Of a stretch of DNA of 64,000 nucleotides, positions 16,807-27,316 are shown in pieces; positions within the stretch are counted from its first letter, which is position 1, and each line of letters starts with the position of its first letter. Where the stretch lies: positions 57,394 to 121,393 of the forward strand of contig NZ_BSFQ01000020.1 of the NCBI RefSeq assembly GCF_027922425.1, read 5' to 3'. The translations under genes and the position numbers were made by a program. The DNA comes from Pseudonocardia halophobica (GTDB lineage Bacteria; Actinomycetota; Actinomycetes; Mycobacteriales; Pseudonocardiaceae). The notes under the pieces are model-generated. The model was not told the DNA's origin, did not search any database, and saw only the letters and a list, made by a program, of their open reading frames with translations.

Positions 16807-17136
16807 ATCGACGGACGGTAGCCGAAACACGCCGAGTTGGGCTTGACTCCATTTCGAGGATCACCCAAGATGGTGACCACGTACTTGAATCTCGAACGGT
16901 CTCGTCGGGCAGGGCACGGCCCCGCGATCATCGCCCGGGAGGACGGTACGGGCACCGGCCCGTCGGGGGTCGCCTCGTGCGGCCGGGCGGTGTCGCACGG
17001 TCGCTCCGTCCGGAGCACGCGGCCAGGGTCCGACGGGCACATCGGGCCCCGGCCGCTCACTACCGCACGGCGCGGAGGGGCGCCGTCCGGCCCCGGGGTC
17101 GGGCACACCCTCGTGCGTCGCAGGGGAGGGGAACCC
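16807..17136. other. Long divergent intergenic region upstream of shbA
   Basis: About 330 bases with no convincing gene except the short leader ORF just beyond it. The left 70 bases are AT-richer and hold outward promoters for both directions; the rest is very GC-rich. If transcription starts near 16880, shbA has a leader of about 250 bases before its leader ORF, long enough for regulation. I see no clear riboswitch fold. Confidence 0.4.
16843..16871 (+). promoter_or_regulatory. Candidate promoter for the shbA transcript
   Basis: TTGACT (16843-16848) and CAAGAT (16866-16871) are 17 bases apart. The -35 box is near consensus; the -10 keeps the key A at position 2 and T at position 6. It points toward shbA. 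Confidence 0.4.
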
Positions 17137-17178
17137 ATGCACGCTTCGATCCGCCCTGCCTCGGAACCGGTCCGATGA
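17137..17178 (+). CDS. Short leader ORF overlapping the shbA start
   Basis: Thirteen codons (MHASIRPASEPVR) follow an excellent Shine-Dalgarno, GGGGAGGGG at 17123-17131, six bases before the ATG. Its TGA overlaps the shbA ATG as ATGA. shbA itself has no good ribosome site, so ribosomes ending here probably restart on shbA. The peptide has no recognisable attenuation codons. Confidence 0.45.
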   Translation: MHASIRPASEPVR

Positions 17179-17969
17179 CCGCCGCGGCAGCCTTCGACCC
17201 CCCGGATCCGTTCGGCGCCGCGTTCGCCGAGCCGGAGGGACTCACCGCCGATCCCGGCCCGGCACCCGCCGAGGTCCAGGTCCCGCGGCTCACCGTCGTC
17301 CCGGGGACGACGGGGCGGCGGACCCGGTCGGTCCCGGCACCCTCGGTCCTCGAGCAGTACGTGGCCGCCGCCGTCGAGGGCGACCCGCGGGCCCGCGAGC
17401 GGCTCCTCGAGGAGATCCGCCCGCTCGTGCTGCGGTACTGCCGCGCCCGGCTCGGCCGCCAGGAGACGGTCATCGGCTCGGCCGAGGACGTGGCGCAGGA
17501 CGTCTGCGTCGCCGTGCTCGCCGCCCTGCCGACCTACACCGTCAAGGGCCTGTCCTTCCGTGCCTTCGTGTACGGCATCGCCGCGCACAAGGTCACCGAC
17601 ACCTTCCGGGCCATCGGCCGCAACCGCTCCGAGCCGGTCGCGGACGTCCCGGACACCGGCGTGGTGCTCGACGGGCCGGAGCACCTGGCGCTGACCGCCG
17701 AGCTCAACCAGCGCCTGGGCGGGCTGCTCGGCGTGCTGACCGAGCGGCAGCGCGAGGTCCTCGTCCTCCGGGTGGTCGTCGGCCTCAGCGCCGAGGAGAC
17801 CGCGCAGACCGTCGGCTCCACCCCCGGCGCCGTCCGCGTCACCCAGCACCGCGCGCTCGCGCGGCTGCGCCAGCTCGTCACCGGCGGCCTGCCCCGCGAG
17901 GTCGCCGAGGCCGTGGCGGCCGCCGTCGACGCCGACACGGACGGGGGCGCGGTCGACACCACCGGCTGA
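17175..17969 (+). CDS. shbA: ECF sigma factor of the ShbA/SigD group
   Basis: A 264-residue RNA polymerase sigma factor. Residues 1-60 are a Pro/Ala-rich N-terminal arm. Region 2 spans about 65-135, including GSAEDVAQDVCVAVLAALP and the region 2.4 segment SFRAFVYGIAAHKVTDTFRA. Region 4 spans about 175-235 (LTERQREVLVLRVVVGLSAEE, then TPGAVRVTQHRALARLRQL). The RNRSEPVADVPD linker is typical of ShbA, which in Streptomyces drives transcription of the principal sigma factor gene hrdB. No anti-sigma gene lies beside it. The ATG overlaps the stop of a short leader ORF, suggesting coupled translation. Confidence 0.85.
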   Translation: MTAAAAFDPPDPFGAAFAEPEGLTADPGPAPAEVQVPRLTVVPGTTGRRTRSVPAPSVLEQYVAAAVEGDPRARERLLEEIRPLVLRYCRARLGRQETVIGSAEDVAQDVCVAVLAALPTYTVKGLSFRAFVYGIAAHKVTDTFRAIGRNRSEPVADVPDTGVVLDGPEHLALTAELNQRLGGLLGVLTERQREVLVLRVVVGLSAEETAQTVGSTPGAVRVTQHRALARLRQLVTGGLPREVAEAVAAAVDADTDGGAVDTTG

Positions 17970-18010
17970 TCCGGGCGTGATCCGGACGTGGGGACCGGCG
18001 GCCGGGGGAG

Positions 18011-18016
18011 TAGCCT
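18011..18016 (+). promoter_or_regulatory. -10 box upstream of the DUF948-alaS run
   Basis: TAGCCT lies about 57 bases before the DUF948 GTG start, giving a leader of about 50 bases that includes a Shine-Dalgarno (CTGGAGG, 18061-18067). The -35 is not clear. Confidence 0.4.
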
Positions 18017-18072
18017 GACCGCCGATCTCCACGCTCGTGGCGGTCGTCATTCGAAGATCGCTGGAGGGGTCC

Positions 18073-18474
18073 GTGTCGGCTGGTCAGATCGCCGCGCTCA
18101 TCGCGGCGATCGCGTTCGTGGTGCTCGTCGTGCTGCTCGCGATCCCGCTGTTGAAGCTCGGCCGGACGCTCGACGAGGCGACCGTCGCGATCCGCAAGGC
18201 CCACGAGGGCAGCGCCCCGCTGCTGGTCGACGCGCACACCACGCTGAACAGCGTGAACACCCAGCTCGAGCGGGTCGACGGGATCACGTCGAACGCCAAG
18301 ACCGTCACCAGCAACGTGTCGGTGCTGACCTCGCTGTTCACCGCGACCCTGGGCGGACCGCTGGTGCGCGCCGCCGCCTTCTCCTACGGCCTGAACAAGG
18401 CCATCAAGGCCCGTCGCGCCGGCCGCGACGGCGGCGCCCACTCCCGCGGCCGTCGCCGGGGGAGGAAGAAGTGA
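18073..18474 (+). CDS. DUF948 membrane-anchored protein
   Basis: A 133-residue protein with one N-terminal membrane helix (IAALIAAIAFVVLVVLLAI, residues 6-24), then a coiled-coil-prone segment (LDEATVAIRKAHEGSAPLLVD and onward) and a very basic tail (GRRRGRKK). DUF948 proteins are regularly found directly upstream of alaS in actinobacteria; their function is unknown. The GTG at 18073 was chosen because CTGGAGG precedes it and it places the helix at the N terminus; an in-frame GTG at 18037 exists. The next gene overlaps by GTGA. Confidence 0.85.
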   Translation: MSAGQIAALIAAIAFVVLVVLLAIPLLKLGRTLDEATVAIRKAHEGSAPLLVDAHTTLNSVNTQLERVDGITSNAKTVTSNVSVLTSLFTATLGGPLVRAAAFSYGLNKAIKARRAGRDGGAHSRGRRRGRKK

Positions 18475-18779
18475 GGCGGCTGTTCTGGATGGGCGTCGGC
18501 GCGGCCGCCGGCGCCTACGTCACGCGCAGGCTCACCGAGACCAGGCAGCGGCTCACCCCGCAGGGCATCGGCGCCGACCTGGCGGAGGGGCTGCGCGAGC
18601 TCGGGGCCGGCCTCGGCGCCTTCGGTGCCGAGGTGCGTGCCGGGATGGCCACCCGAGAGCAGGAGCTCACCGACCTGGTCGAGCGGCGGACGGGCGCACA
18701 CGTCCCGTCCTACAGTGAGGCCGTGGCCGAGGACGAGCCGGCCCGCCCTCGGGGGCGAGCGCGCGGGGCAGGGGCCTGA
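18471..18779 (+). CDS. DUF6167-like small membrane protein
   Basis: A 102-residue protein. A short N-terminal hydrophobic stretch (LFWMGVGAAAGAYVTRRL, residues 4-21) is followed by a helical domain (GADLAEGLRELGAGLGAFGA) and a charged tail. It is the constant companion of the DUF948 gene upstream of actinobacterial alaS. The GTG start overlaps the preceding stop, so translation is coupled. No function is known; both may be envelope-associated. Confidence 0.8.
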   Translation: MRRLFWMGVGAAAGAYVTRRLTETRQRLTPQGIGADLAEGLRELGAGLGAFGAEVRAGMATREQELTDLVERRTGAHVPSYSEAVAEDEPARPRGRARGAGA

Positions 18780-18836
18780 GCGGTCCCTGCCGCACCGCGC
18801 CGTCGTCCCACCCGTTATCCGCGAGAGAGACACCCC

Positions 18837-21497
<2,661 letters not shown>

Positions 21498-21539
21498 TCC
21501 CGTGTCCGTCCACAGCTCGGCGCGGTTGAGGTCGCCACG

Positions 21540-21953
21540 GTGATCGAGCCGCGAGGGCGCCGGCTCGGCGTCGACGTGGGATCGGTGCGCGTCGGGGTCG
21601 CCCTGTGCGATCCCGACGGCCTGGTCGCCACCCCCCTCGAGACCGTGCCGCGCGAGGGCGCGGCCCGGCGCGTGGCGGAGCTGGTCGCGGAGCACCTGGC
21701 CGTCGAGGTCGTGCTCGGGCTGCCCCGCACCCTCGCCGGCCGGGAGGGACCGGCGGCCGAGGCCGCGCAGGCGTTCCGGGCCGAGCTGGAGGCCGTGCTC
21801 ACGGTGCCCGTCGTGCTGCACGACGAGCGGCTCACGACCGTCGTCGCGACCCAGCAGCTGCGGGGCCGGGTCAAGGGGCGCAAGCAACGCGCGGTGATCG
21901 ACCAGGCCGCCGCCGTCGCCATCCTGCAGGGGTACCTGGACACCCGACGGTGA
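21540..21953 (+). CDS. ruvX: Putative pre-16S rRNA nuclease / Holliday-junction resolvase homologue
   Basis: A 137-residue RNase H-fold YqgF protein. The catalytic Asp sits in LGVDVGSVRVGVALCD, a conserved Glu/Asp follows in VVLGLPRTLAG, and the closing motif is VVLHDERLTTVVATQQL, then DQAAAVAILQGYL. YqgF trims the 5' end of 16S rRNA in E. coli; a resolvase role was proposed earlier. The start is GTG. It lies between alaS and mltG as in other actinobacteria. Confidence 0.92.
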   Translation: MIEPRGRRLGVDVGSVRVGVALCDPDGLVATPLETVPREGAARRVAELVAEHLAVEVVLGLPRTLAGREGPAAEAAQAFRAELEAVLTVPVVLHDERLTTVVATQQLRGRVKGRKQRAVIDQAAAVAILQGYLDTRR

Positions 21954-22004
21954 CCGTCCGGCCCGGTCGGGCGTGCTCCGTGCCGGGCCGGTGCGGGGAC
22001 CCGT

Positions 22005-22010
22005 TACCCT
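22005..22010 (+). promoter_or_regulatory. -10 box for a leaderless start ahead of mltG
   Basis: TACCCT ends eight bases before the GTG at 22019, the same geometry as the other leaderless starts in this window. That GTG opens a short ORF rather than mltG itself. Confidence 0.45.
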
Positions 22011-22018
22011 CCGGAGCT

Positions 22019-22075
22019 GTGAACGGGACGCGCCGCAGCAGTCGGATCCGCCACCGGGCGGGCTGCGCGGCGTGA
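22019..22075 (+). CDS. Short basic leader ORF coupled to mltG
   Basis: Eighteen codons (MNGTRRSSRIRHRAGCAA). The stop TGA overlaps the mltG GTG as GTGA. A TACCCT box eight bases upstream of its GTG suggests that it is the leaderless first cistron. Alternatively it is non-coding and mltG starts further upstream: the mltG frame is also stop-free, with GC-rich third positions from about 22021. Confidence 0.3.
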   Translation: MNGTRRSSRIRHRAGCAA

Positions 22076-23271
22076 CCCCACCCACCGGTCCCTTCCTGAC
22101 CCGCCGCGAGGAGCTCGCGGCGCGGCGGGCGGAGCTGCGCGAGATCGCGCGCAAGCGTCGTCGGCGCGGCCTGTTCGTGCTGCTCGCCGCGCTGGTCCTG
22201 CTCGGGGTGGTGTTCGGCGGGGGTGCGTACCTGGTGGGTTCCACCTTCTTCACGGACGACTTCGACGGCGACGGCCAGGGGGACGCCGTGGTCCGGGTCC
22301 TCGACGGGGACTCCACCCGGCAGATCGGCACGATGCTGGCCCGCCGCGGCGTCGTCGCCAGCCCGGAGGCCTTCACCGAGGCCGCGGCCGAGGAGAAGAA
22401 GGTCCTCGGGATCCAGCCCGGCTACTACCAGATGCGGCTGCAGATGTCGGGCGAGTCCGCGGTCGCCCTGATGATCGACCCGTCGTCGCGGGTGGGGCGG
22501 CTGGAGATCCGCGGCGGCACCCAGCTGGACGACACCCGCTCGCCGGACGGGACCGTCGCACCCGGCGTGATCAGCCTGATCTCGCAGGCCAGCTGCGGCC
22601 GGATCGACGGCCAGCGGCGCTGCGTGAGCCCGGCGGAGCTGCGGCAGGTCATGGCCACGGCCGACCCGGCGTCGCTCGGGGTGCCCCAGTGGGCGGTCGA
22701 GGACGTCGCGCGGGCCGAGCCGAACCGGAAGTTCGAGGGCCTGATCGTGCCGGGCCTGTACGACGTCGCGCCGGGCACGTCCGCCGCGGACGTCTGGAAG
22801 TCCCTGTTCGCGGTGTCGGTCGCGCAGCTCGAGTCGAGCGGGCTCACCGCCGACGCGAGCCACGACGGGCTCGCCACCTACCAGCTCCTGGTGCTCGCCT
22901 CGCTGGCCGAGAAGGAGGCGATCACCCCGGACATGGGCAAGGTCGCCCGGGTGATCACGAACCGGCTCGACATCAACCAGCGGCTCGAGCTGGACTCCAC
23001 GGTCAACTACCCGCTGGACCTGCAGGCCCTGCGGACCACGGCGGAGGCGCGGGGCACGGCGGGGCCGTACAACTCGTACCAGAACACGGGGCTGCCGCCG
23101 ACGCCGATCGCGGCGCCGGGCAAGGACGCGATCGCCGCAGCGCTCGACCCGGAGGCGGGTCCGTGGACCTTCTTCGTGCGGTGCCAGAAGGACGGCACGT
23201 CCTGCTTCGCGACGTCGCTGGCCGAGCACCAGACCAACGTCGGCGAGGCCATCCGGAACGGGGCGTTCTAG
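22072..23271 (+). CDS. mltG: Endolytic murein transglycosylase
   Basis: A 399-residue membrane-anchored YceG-like protein that cuts nascent glycan strands and sets peptidoglycan chain length. A basic cytoplasmic stretch (REIARKRRRR) is followed by one membrane helix (LFVLLAALVLLGVVFGGGAYL, about residues 24-46), a LysM-like segment, and the catalytic domain with the essential Glu in LASLAEKEAI and the NRLDINQRLELDSTVNY motif. It ends in YNSYQNTGLPPTPIAAPG, which is diagnostic of MltG. The start is uncertain: GTG 22072 gives a proper anchor, but the same frame stays open upstream. Confidence 0.92.
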   Translation: MTPPTGPFLTRREELAARRAELREIARKRRRRGLFVLLAALVLLGVVFGGGAYLVGSTFFTDDFDGDGQGDAVVRVLDGDSTRQIGTMLARRGVVASPEAFTEAAAEEKKVLGIQPGYYQMRLQMSGESAVALMIDPSSRVGRLEIRGGTQLDDTRSPDGTVAPGVISLISQASCGRIDGQRRCVSPAELRQVMATADPASLGVPQWAVEDVARAEPNRKFEGLIVPGLYDVAPGTSAADVWKSLFAVSVAQLESSGLTADASHDGLATYQLLVLASLAEKEAITPDMGKVARVITNRLDINQRLELDSTVNYPLDLQALRTTAEARGTAGPYNSYQNTGLPPTPIAAPGKDAIAAALDPEAGPWTFFVRCQKDGTSCFATSLAEHQTNVGEAIRNGAF

Positions 23272-23278
23272 CCGGGCC

Positions 23279-24145
23279 TCACTGCCCGAAGAAGCCCGGC
23301 GGCGGGACCGGCGAGGGAGTGGTCGAGCGGTCGTGCCGCACCGCGGCGCCCTTCGCCAGCGTGGCGACCGCCGGGCCGGCCAGCACCCGCGCACGGAACG
23401 GGTCGCCCGCGGCGCGCCGGGTCAGGTCGGCCACCGGCAGCGGCCGGTCGGCGGCGACCAGCACGAGGTTGCCGAAGCGCCGGCCGGACAGCAGGTCCGG
23501 CGCGGCGATCACCGCGAGCTCGGGGAACTGCGCGCCCACGGTGGCGATCTGGCCGCGGGCGAACTCGAGCGCGCCGCCGTCGGCCACGTTCGCGACGTAG
23601 ACCCCGTCCGGCGCGAGCACCCGCCGCACGTCGGCGACGAACTCGGCCGAGGTCAGGTGGGCGGGGGTCCGGGCGCCGGCGAAGACGTCGAGGACAAGCA
23701 GTTCGGCCGAGGCGTCCGGGCGGGTGGCGAGGAGCGCGCGGGCGTCGCCGCTGACCACGTCGATGCCGGTGTCGTCGGCGGGCAGCCGAGCGGCGACCAG
23801 GTCGATCAGGGCCGCGTCGAGCTCGACGACGAGCTGGGGCGAACCCGGGCGGGTCGCGGCGACGTAGCGGGGGAGCGTCCAGGCACCGCCGCCGAGGTGG
23901 ACCGCACGCACCGGGGTCGTGGGCGGTGCGATCGTGTCGACCACGTGCCCGATGCGCCGGACGTACTCGAACTCCAGGTGCTCGGGGTCGGCCAGGTCGA
24001 CGTGGGACTGGGCGGTGCCGTTGACCAGCAGGGTCCAAGCCAGCGGGCGCTCGGGATCGCCGACCAGCTCCGCCCGGCCGTGGTCGATCTCCGCCCGGAT
24101 GACGGCGGGTGCGAGGGGCGGGGCGGGACGAGCGGGGTCGGGCAC
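23279..24145 (-). CDS. Spermidine-synthase-like SAM-fold protein
   Basis: A 288-residue protein with a Rossmann methyltransferase/spermidine-synthase fold. Residues 30-75 form the small N-terminal beta domain, motif I is VHLGGGAWTLPRYVA (about residues 88-102), the acidic cofactor residue lies in LVVELDAALIDL, and LLVLDVFAGARTP is the DxF region. Actinobacterial proteins of this kind are annotated as spermidine synthase but often lack the polyamine-site residues, so the substrate is open. I chose the GTG of VPDPARPAPP because AAGGAT lies six bases upstream. It is antisense, inserted between mltG and the aro genes. Confidence 0.72.
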   Translation of the reverse strand: MPDPARPAPPLAPAVIRAEIDHGRAELVGDPERPLAWTLLVNGTAQSHVDLADPEHLEFEYVRRIGHVVDTIAPPTTPVRAVHLGGGAWTLPRYVAATRPGSPQLVVELDAALIDLVAARLPADDTGIDVVSGDARALLATRPDASAELLVLDVFAGARTPAHLTSAEFVADVRRVLAPDGVYVANVADGGALEFARGQIATVGAQFPELAVIAAPDLLSGRRFGNLVLVAADRPLPVADLTRRAAGDPFRARVLAGPAVATLAKGAAVRHDRSTTPSPVPPPGFFGQ

Positions 24146-24345
24146 CCCACGATCCTTCCCCGCCCGCAACGGCGCTGCACCGGCCGGTCGGGTGCCGAGG
24201 CGGGTGACGCGCACTACCAGGTGGGTGCGACAGGACGGGGCCCTCCTGGCTCGCTCCGCGGAGGTTCGTCCACGGATCGGCGGGCCTGTGCACAGCTTCA
24301 CGGTGGGTCCACCGCTCGTCGGCAGATCGGGCGAGCATCGGCGGC

Positions 24346-25257
24346 ATGGTCGTGTCGGTGGTGGTGAGGGTGGAGGCGCTGGTGCCCGGCGGGCTCTCGG
24401 GTGCGGGTCCGCCGCTGCCCGGGGTGGGTGCCGGGCTGGCGGCGAGCGGGATCACGCCGAACGGGCTGCTGCCCAGCGGGACCGTCGTCGGCTGGGCGCT
24501 CCTGGGGTTCGGGCTCGGGATGCTGGCCGGCGCGGCCGGCCGGGTGCTGCTGGCGCGGATGCGCCGCGGTACGCGGGTGCAGCCGCCCTGGCTGGAGGTC
24601 GCGGTCGGGGTGCCCTGGGCGGGCGTCGTCGGTACGGCGGGGGCCGGGGTGCTGTCGTGGGCCTGGCTGCCCCTGCTCCTCGGCGCCGGGTGGCTCGCGG
24701 TGGTGGCGAGCGTGGTCGACGTGCGGCATCATCGCCTGCCCGACGCGCTCACCCTGCCCGCACTGCCCGCCGCCCTGCTCCTCACCGTGCCGGTGGGTCT
24801 CGCGGCGGTCGGGCGCGCCGCCGCGGGCGCCGCCCTCCTCGCCGGGGCGTACCTGCTGGTCCACGCGGTGTCGCCCCGGTCGCTCGGCCTGGGCGACGTG
24901 AAGCTCGCGGCCCCGGTGGGCGCCCTGTCCGCCGCGGCCTCGTGGCCGGCCCTGCTCCTCGGCTGTGCGCTCACGGCCGTCGTCGGTGTCGGTATGGCCG
25001 GATGGGTGGTGGCGCGGTCGGCTCCGCGTGCTCGTGGCGCCGGTGCCCTGTTCGACGGGCAGGGCTCGCCGGCGGCACCGCCCCGGTCCGACAGGGCATC
25101 AGGCGCGGCGACGTGGCGGAGGGGCGCGTCGAGGTCGGCGCCTCCGGCGGAGCTACCGCTCGGCCCGCCGATGCTCGGCTCGGCGTGGCTGGTGGTGTTC
25201 GTGGCGGCGCTGGTGGGCGGCACGAGCGGTGCCGTCGGGCCGATGGGCGGGGGGTGA
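24346..25257 (+). CDS. A24-family prepilin peptidase
   Basis: A 303-residue polytopic aspartic protease-like protein with about seven hydrophobic segments. The two catalytic aspartates of prepilin peptidases are visible in ASVVDVRHHRLPD (about residue 126) and in SLGLGDVKLAAPVG (GxGD, about residue 184). It would remove prepilin or pseudopilin leaders and might N-methylate them, though the cysteine-containing N-terminal domain of full PilD is absent. A Pro/Ser/Arg-rich loop (230-275) precedes the last helix. No pilin genes are in the window; its place before aroC is typical for actinobacteria. Confidence 0.85.
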   Translation: MVVSVVVRVEALVPGGLSGAGPPLPGVGAGLAASGITPNGLLPSGTVVGWALLGFGLGMLAGAAGRVLLARMRRGTRVQPPWLEVAVGVPWAGVVGTAGAGVLSWAWLPLLLGAGWLAVVASVVDVRHHRLPDALTLPALPAALLLTVPVGLAAVGRAAAGAALLAGAYLLVHAVSPRSLGLGDVKLAAPVGALSAAASWPALLLGCALTAVVGVGMAGWVVARSAPRARGAGALFDGQGSPAAPPRSDRASGAATWRRGASRSAPPAELPLGPPMLGSAWLVVFVAALVGGTSGAVGPMGGG

Positions 25258-25269
25258 GAGAATCGCGGC

Positions 25270-26457
25270 GTGCTGCGTTGGATCACCGCCGGGGAGTCGC
25301 ACGGTCCCGCGCTGGTCGCCGTGCTGGAGGGCATGGTCGCCGGTGTCGAGATCACGACCAAGGAGCTGCAGGCCGAGCTCGGCCGCCGCAAGCTGGGCCA
25401 CGGCCGCAGCCCGCGGATGGCGTTCGAGGCGGACGAGCTCGAGGTGATCGGCGGCCTCCGGCACGGCGTGACCCAGGGCGGCCCGGTGGCCGTCCGGATC
25501 GGCAACACCGAGTGGCCCAAGTGGGAGACGGTCATGGCGGCCGATCCCGTCGACCCGGAGCTCATCGCGAACCGGGCCCGCAACGCCCCGCTCACCCGGC
25601 CGCGCCCCGGCCACGCCGACCTCGCCGGCATGACGAAGTACGGCTTCGACGAGGCCCGCCCGGTCCTCGAGCGCGCCAGCGCCCGCGAGACCGCCGCGAA
25701 GGTCGTGCTCGGCACGGTCGCCAAGGCGTTCCTCAAGCAGGCGTTCGGGGTCGACGTCGTGTCGCACGTCGTCGCGATCGGCGCCGTCGACGCCCCCGAG
25801 GACGACCCGGTGCCCGGGCCCGGCGACCTCGACCGCGTCGACGCCAGCCCGGTCCGCGCCTTCTCCGAGGCCACGGCCGAGCGGATGATGGCCGAGATCG
25901 ACGCGGCGCACGAGGACGGCGACACCCTGGGCGGGGTCATCGAGGTGCTGGCCTACGGCATGCCGGTCGGAGTCGGCTCCTACGTCCAGTCGGACCGCCG
26001 GCTCGACGCCAAGCTCGCCGCCGCGCTCATGGGCATCCAGGCGATGAAGGGCGTGGAGATCGGCGACGGCTTCCGCACCGCGCACCGCCGCGGCTCCGCC
26101 GCGCACGACGAGATGATCCCGGGCGACCCGGTGAAGCGGCTGTCCAACCGCGCGGGCGGCATCGAGGGCGGCATGACCAACGGCGAGCCCGTCCGCGTGC
26201 GGGTGGCCATGAAGCCGATCTCGACGGTGCCGCGGGCGCTGCGCACGATCGACACCACCACCGGCGAGGAGGCCACCGCGATCCACCAGCGGTCCGACGC
26301 CTGCGCCGTCCCGCGTGCCGGGGTGGTCGCCGAGTCGATGGTGGCGCTGGTGCTGGCCGAGGCGGCGCTGGAGAAGTTCGGCGGCGACTCGCTGGCCGAG
26401 ACCCGGCGCAACGCGGCGTCCTACCGGGAGGACGTGACGCGCCGCTTCACGCACTGA
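25270..26457 (+). CDS. aroC: Chorismate synthase
   Basis: A 395-residue FMN-dependent enzyme catalysing the last step of the shikimate pathway, EPSP to chorismate. Signature stretches are GESHGPALVAVLEG at the N terminus, RPRPGHADLAGMTKYG, ERASARETA and the C-terminal FGGDSLAETRRN. The length is standard. The GTG start follows GAGAAT at six bases, consistent with a leaderless or short-leader transcript. It begins the aroC-aroK-aroB-aroQ run. Confidence 0.97.
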   Translation: MLRWITAGESHGPALVAVLEGMVAGVEITTKELQAELGRRKLGHGRSPRMAFEADELEVIGGLRHGVTQGGPVAVRIGNTEWPKWETVMAADPVDPELIANRARNAPLTRPRPGHADLAGMTKYGFDEARPVLERASARETAAKVVLGTVAKAFLKQAFGVDVVSHVVAIGAVDAPEDDPVPGPGDLDRVDASPVRAFSEATAERMMAEIDAAHEDGDTLGGVIEVLAYGMPVGVGSYVQSDRRLDAKLAAALMGIQAMKGVEIGDGFRTAHRRGSAAHDEMIPGDPVKRLSNRAGGIEGGMTNGEPVRVRVAMKPISTVPRALRTIDTTTGEEATAIHQRSDACAVPRAGVVAESMVALVLAEAALEKFGGDSLAETRRNAASYREDVTRRFTH

Positions 26458-26466
26458 GAACCCACC

Positions 26467-26503
26467 GGCCTCGGAAGCCGAGGCCCCTTCTGACGAAGGG
26501 GCC
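26467..26503 (+). terminator. Two overlapping, mutually exclusive hairpins after aroC
   Basis: GGCCTCGG pairs with CCGAGGCC (26467-26474/26478-26485, three-base loop). GGCCCCTTC pairs with GAAGGGGCC (26482-26490/26495-26503, four-base loop). The hairpins share the four bases 26482-26485, so only one can form completely. AATTCGCC follows, without a T-run. It may terminate aroC transcription or switch between two states before aroK. Confidence 0.5.
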
Positions 26504-26603
26504 AATTCGCCGATTCGCTTCACAACAGGGCACTGGGCGCGGGCTGTGTGGGCGCCTGCGGGCGGTCGGTGGACGCCGGGCGAACGGCGGATACGATCGC
26601 GCC

Positions 26604-27233
26604 GTGAGCGACGCGACGAGGCCGGTGCTGGTGCTGGTGGGTCCCCCCGGGGCGGGCAAGAGCACCGTCGGGCGGGTCCTCGGGCGCCGGCTGGAGGTGC
26701 CGTTCACGGACGTCGACACCGAGATCGAGGCGCGCGTCGGCACCACGATCGCGGAGATGTTCACCTCCCAGGGCGAGGAGGCCTTCCGCGCCGTGGAGCG
26801 CGAGGTCGTGGCCGAGCTGCTGGGCACGGACTGCGGGGTGCTCGCCCTCGGCGGGGGATCGGTGCTGGCCGGGTCGACGCGTGCACTCCTGGCCGCGCAC
26901 CGGGTCGTCTACCTCAAGGTCGGGCTGGCCGACGGCATCCGCCGCACCGGCATGTCGACCGCGCGTCCGCTGCTGGCCGGGGTGAACCCGCGGGCGACCT
27001 TCCGCGCGCTGCTCGAGGCGCGCGCCCCGCTGTACCAGGAGGTCGCCACGGTCGAGATCGACACGGTCAAGCGCAGCGCGAACCAGGTCGCCGCCGCGGT
27101 GCTCACGGCCCTCGATCTCGACGCCGCCGCGAGCCCCGCCCCGGCCCCGAGCCCGGGCGACCCCGACGACGCGATCACCCCGTCCGACGACGCCCCGCTC
27201 CCGGACCCCGTCTTCGGCCGCCCCGGCTCCTGA
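26604..27233 (+). CDS. aroK: Shikimate kinase
   Basis: A 209-residue P-loop kinase that phosphorylates shikimate at the 3-hydroxyl. Walker A is GPPGAGKST, shikimate-binding residues lie in TDVDTEIE and FRAVEREVV, the Walker B-like GGGSV is present, and the LID arginine is in RRTGMSTARPLL. The kinase core ends near residue 170. The remaining Ala/Pro/Asp-rich tail is a disordered extension. The GTG start follows TACGAT by six bases (leaderless type), after a 146-base gap holding the overlapping hairpins, so it may be transcribed separately from aroC. Confidence 0.95.
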   Translation: MSDATRPVLVLVGPPGAGKSTVGRVLGRRLEVPFTDVDTEIEARVGTTIAEMFTSQGEEAFRAVEREVVAELLGTDCGVLALGGGSVLAGSTRALLAAHRVVYLKVGLADGIRRTGMSTARPLLAGVNPRATFRALLEARAPLYQEVATVEIDTVKRSANQVAAAVLTALDLDAAASPAPAPSPGDPDDAITPSDDAPLPDPVFGRPGS

Positions 27234-27316
27234 CCGCCACCCGATCACCCGGGCGAGGGCAGGACGGGCGCGACGGGCCCGCAGGTCGCGCATATGGGGG
27301 CGGTTAGGGTCGTCCC

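Noticed and set aside
22019..22075. Frameshift at the 5' end of mltG
   Set aside because: The overlap of a short ORF with GTG 22072 and a complete membrane anchor after it explain the region without an error.
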